Below are positions 7,695 through 8,597 of a stretch of DNA of 8,597 bases, piece after piece. The translations under genes and the position numbers were made by a program. The first letter of the stretch is position 1, and each line of letters opens with the position of its first letter. The notes below the pieces were generated by a model. That model did no database searches. It was given only the letters and a program-made list of their open reading frames with translations, and was not told where the DNA came from. The DNA is from an uncultured Roseateles sp. (lineage in GTDB: Bacteria; Pseudomonadota; Gammaproteobacteria; Burkholderiales; Burkholderiaceae): contig CAMLKW010000195.1 in the NCBI GenBank assembly GCA_946480605.1, positions 1-8,597 of the forward strand. Direction: 5' to 3'.

Positions 7695-7713
7695 TCGCGG
7701 ATTGACCCCGCGA
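7695..7713. repeat. Inverted repeat TCGCGG-N7-CCGCGA around the zwf -35 box
   Basis: The six-base arms at 7695-7700 and 7708-7713 are exact reverse complements separated by seven bases. The centre holds the candidate zwf -35 hexamer TTGACC (7702-7707). On the minus strand the same element would be a small hairpin in the tal leader. It could be an operator, an RNA hairpin or chance in GC-rich DNA. Confidence 0.4.
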
Positions 7714-7730
7714 AGAAACTGCTGCATAGT
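7702..7730 (+). promoter_or_regulatory. Candidate sigma70 promoter for zwf
   Basis: TTGACC at 7702-7707 (five of six to TTGACA), a 17-base spacer, and CATAGT at 7725-7730 (four of six to TATAAT). Transcription would begin near 7737, giving a leader of about 60 bases before the zwf ATG. The -10 box is shared almost entirely with that of the opposing tal promoter. Confidence 0.45.
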
Positions 7731-7754
7731 ATTTCACGAAACTTAGTTACACAA
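7726..7754 (-). promoter_or_regulatory. Candidate sigma70 promoter for tal-pgi-HAD
   Basis: Read on the minus strand: TTGTGT (7754-7749, three of six to TTGACA), a 17-base spacer, and TACTAT (7731-7726, four of six to TATAAT). Transcription would begin near 7719, about 42 bases before the tal ATG. This AT-rich patch stands out from the GC-rich surroundings, which supports a promoter here even though each box is imperfect. Confidence 0.45.
7732..7748. repeat. Two overlapping short palindromes in the tal promoter spacer
   Basis: TTTC-AC-GAAA (7732-7741) and AACT-T-AGTT (7740-7748) overlap by two bases and together fill the 17-base spacer of the candidate tal promoter exactly. Both sit just downstream of the zwf -10 box. 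A regulator bound here could block both promoters. I do not see a good match to the HexR operator forms I recall (TTGT-N7/8-ACAA), so the regulator is unknown. Confidence 0.35.
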
Positions 7755-7797
7755 CGGTTAGCGCCCCCTGCGTGGGCCTGGCCTGGAGACGCTTCCG

Positions 7798-8597
7798 ATG
7801 TCCTTCGATCTCGTGTTCTTTGGCGGTACCGGCGACCTGACATGGCGCAAGCTGATGCCCGCGCTCTTCCAGGCCTTCCGGCACGGCAAGCTGCCCGAAG
7901 GCGGCCGAATTCTCGCCGTCGCACGTGACGAGCAGACGGACGAGCGCTACCGCGAGTGGCTGAAGGAGCGCTTCCGCGAGGTGGACGGCGCCAAGCGCCC
8001 CAGCGACGAGGAGTTCGAGCGCTTCGCCGCCCTCATCCACTACCTGCGCATGGACCTGTCCAAGCCGGACAGCTACCAGACGCTGAAGGACTGGCTGGAC
8101 GCCCGCAACGCCGACACCGTGGTGCTGTACCTGGCCACCAGCCCGCACCTGTTCACCGGCATCTGCCAGCAGTTGGGCGCCGTGGGCCTGAACCACGACA
8201 AGGTGCGCGTGGTGCTGGAGAAACCGCTGGGCCACGACCTGGCCAGTGCGCAGGAGATCAACCGCGCGGTGCGCTGCGTATTTGCCGAAAGCCAGGCCTT
8301 CCGCATCGACCACTACCTGGGCAAGCCGTCGGTGCAGAACCTGATGGCGCTGCGCTTCGGCAACGCGCTGTTCGAGCCGCTGTGGCGCCGCGAGAGCATC
8401 GCCAACATCCAGATCACGCTGGCCGAGCGCCTGGGCGTGGGGACGCGCGGCGCGTTCTACGACGGCACCGGCGCACTGCGCGACATGATCCAGAACCATG
8501 CGCTGCAGTTGCTGACGATGATCGCGATGGAGCCGCCGAGCAGCAACGATGCCGACGCCATCCGCGACGAGAAGCTCAAGGTGCTGCGCTCGCTCAA
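7798..8597 (+). CDS. zwf: Glucose-6-phosphate 1-dehydrogenase, N-terminal part (3' end outside window)
   Basis: Oxidises glucose 6-phosphate to 6-phosphogluconolactone with NADP+ or NAD+, the entry to the oxidative pentose phosphate and Entner-Doudoroff routes. The frame is open from the ATG at 7798 to the window edge, 266 codons of an expected 480-500. The nucleotide-binding loop [11 protein letters not shown] is at residues 9-19 (GGTGD in place of the common GASGD). K142 lies in [11 protein letters not shown], and the active-site signature RIDHYLGK has H172. A second histidine, H234 in [10 protein letters not shown], lies exactly 62 residues further on, the spacing of the two catalytic histidines known from Leuconostoc mesenteroides. 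GGAG at 7785-7788 is nine bases before the ATG. The gene is divergent from tal across 120 bases. Confidence 0.96.
   Translation, partial: MSFDLVFFGGTGDLTWRKLMPALFQAFRHGKLPEGGRILAVARDEQTDERYREWLKERFREVDGAKRPSDEEFERFAALIHYLRMDLSKPDSYQTLKDWLDARNADTVVLYLATSPHLFTGICQQLGAVGLNHDKVRVVLEKPLGHDLASAQEINRAVRCVFAESQAFRIDHYLGKPSVQNLMALRFGNALFEPLWRRESIANIQITLAERLGVGTRGAFYDGTGALRDMIQNHALQLLTMIAMEPPSSNDADAIRDEKLKVLRSL

Noticed and set aside
7687..7737. Upstream in-frame starts for tal at 7689 and 7737
   Set aside because: The start at 7677 matches the family N-terminus and has GAGG at six bases; 7737 would lie upstream of the predicted transcription start.
6733..7746. A 337-codon plus-strand frame opposite tal
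   Set aside because: Shadow of the transaldolase gene, with no motif and no promoter or ribosome binding site.
7747..8499. A 250-codon minus-strand frame opposite the start of zwf
   Set aside because: zwf is certain in the plus frame by RIDHYLGK and the catalytic histidine spacing; the antisense translation is compositional.
1..8597. A novel defence, mobile or biosynthetic system in the window
   Set aside because: All complete genes belong to known families, mostly housekeeping, in intact form with uniform composition; no repeats arrays, integrases, transposases or orphan genes were seen. Only the regulatory layout and the HAD substrate are open questions.

Overview
The window looks like ordinary chromosomal DNA of a high-GC betaproteobacterium, most likely order Burkholderiales. 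This rests on the very GC-rich third codon positions, the gene order pilB-pilC-pilD-coaE-zapD-yacG, and the close match of every product to proteobacterial families. I cannot name the genus. There is no sign of phage, insertion sequence, CRISPR array, tRNA or rRNA. Genes are packed end to end and no gene-free stretch exceeds 120 bases.

Block 1 (bases 1 to 4505, plus strand) is the type IV pilus assembly cluster running into housekeeping genes. It holds the 3' two-fifths or so of the assembly ATPase gene pilB (cut by the window edge), the inner-membrane platform gene pilC, and the prepilin peptidase/methylase gene pilD. These are followed by coaE (last step of coenzyme A synthesis), zapD (FtsZ-ring bundling) and yacG (small zinc protein inhibiting DNA gyrase). 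Spacings are short (20, 91, 4, 23 and -4 bases), so co-transcription is likely, with possible internal promoters before pilD and zapD.

Block 2 (4495 to 7677, minus strand) is a tight sugar-phosphate operon read tal, pgi, then a HAD-family phosphatase-like gene. tal and pgi are 1 base apart; pgi and the HAD gene share an ATGA overlap. The HAD gene converges on yacG and their 3' ends overlap by 11 bases, with no recognisable terminator between the blocks.

Block 3 (7678 to the end) is a 120-base divergent control region followed by the 5' part of zwf, glucose-6-phosphate dehydrogenase, cut by the window edge. Zwf, Pgi and Tal all act at the glucose-6-phosphate/fructose-6-phosphate/pentose-phosphate junction, so the divergent region probably sets the balance between the pentose phosphate (and, if present, Entner-Doudoroff) route and gluconeogenic hexose phosphate. 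I read two face-to-face sigma70-like promoters there whose -10 boxes overlap, with three small inverted repeats lying on the promoter elements.

I found no convincing undescribed system. The items most worth a second look are the tal/zwf control region, the HAD gene coupled to pgi, the altered GxGD motif of PilD, and the overlapping convergent gene ends.
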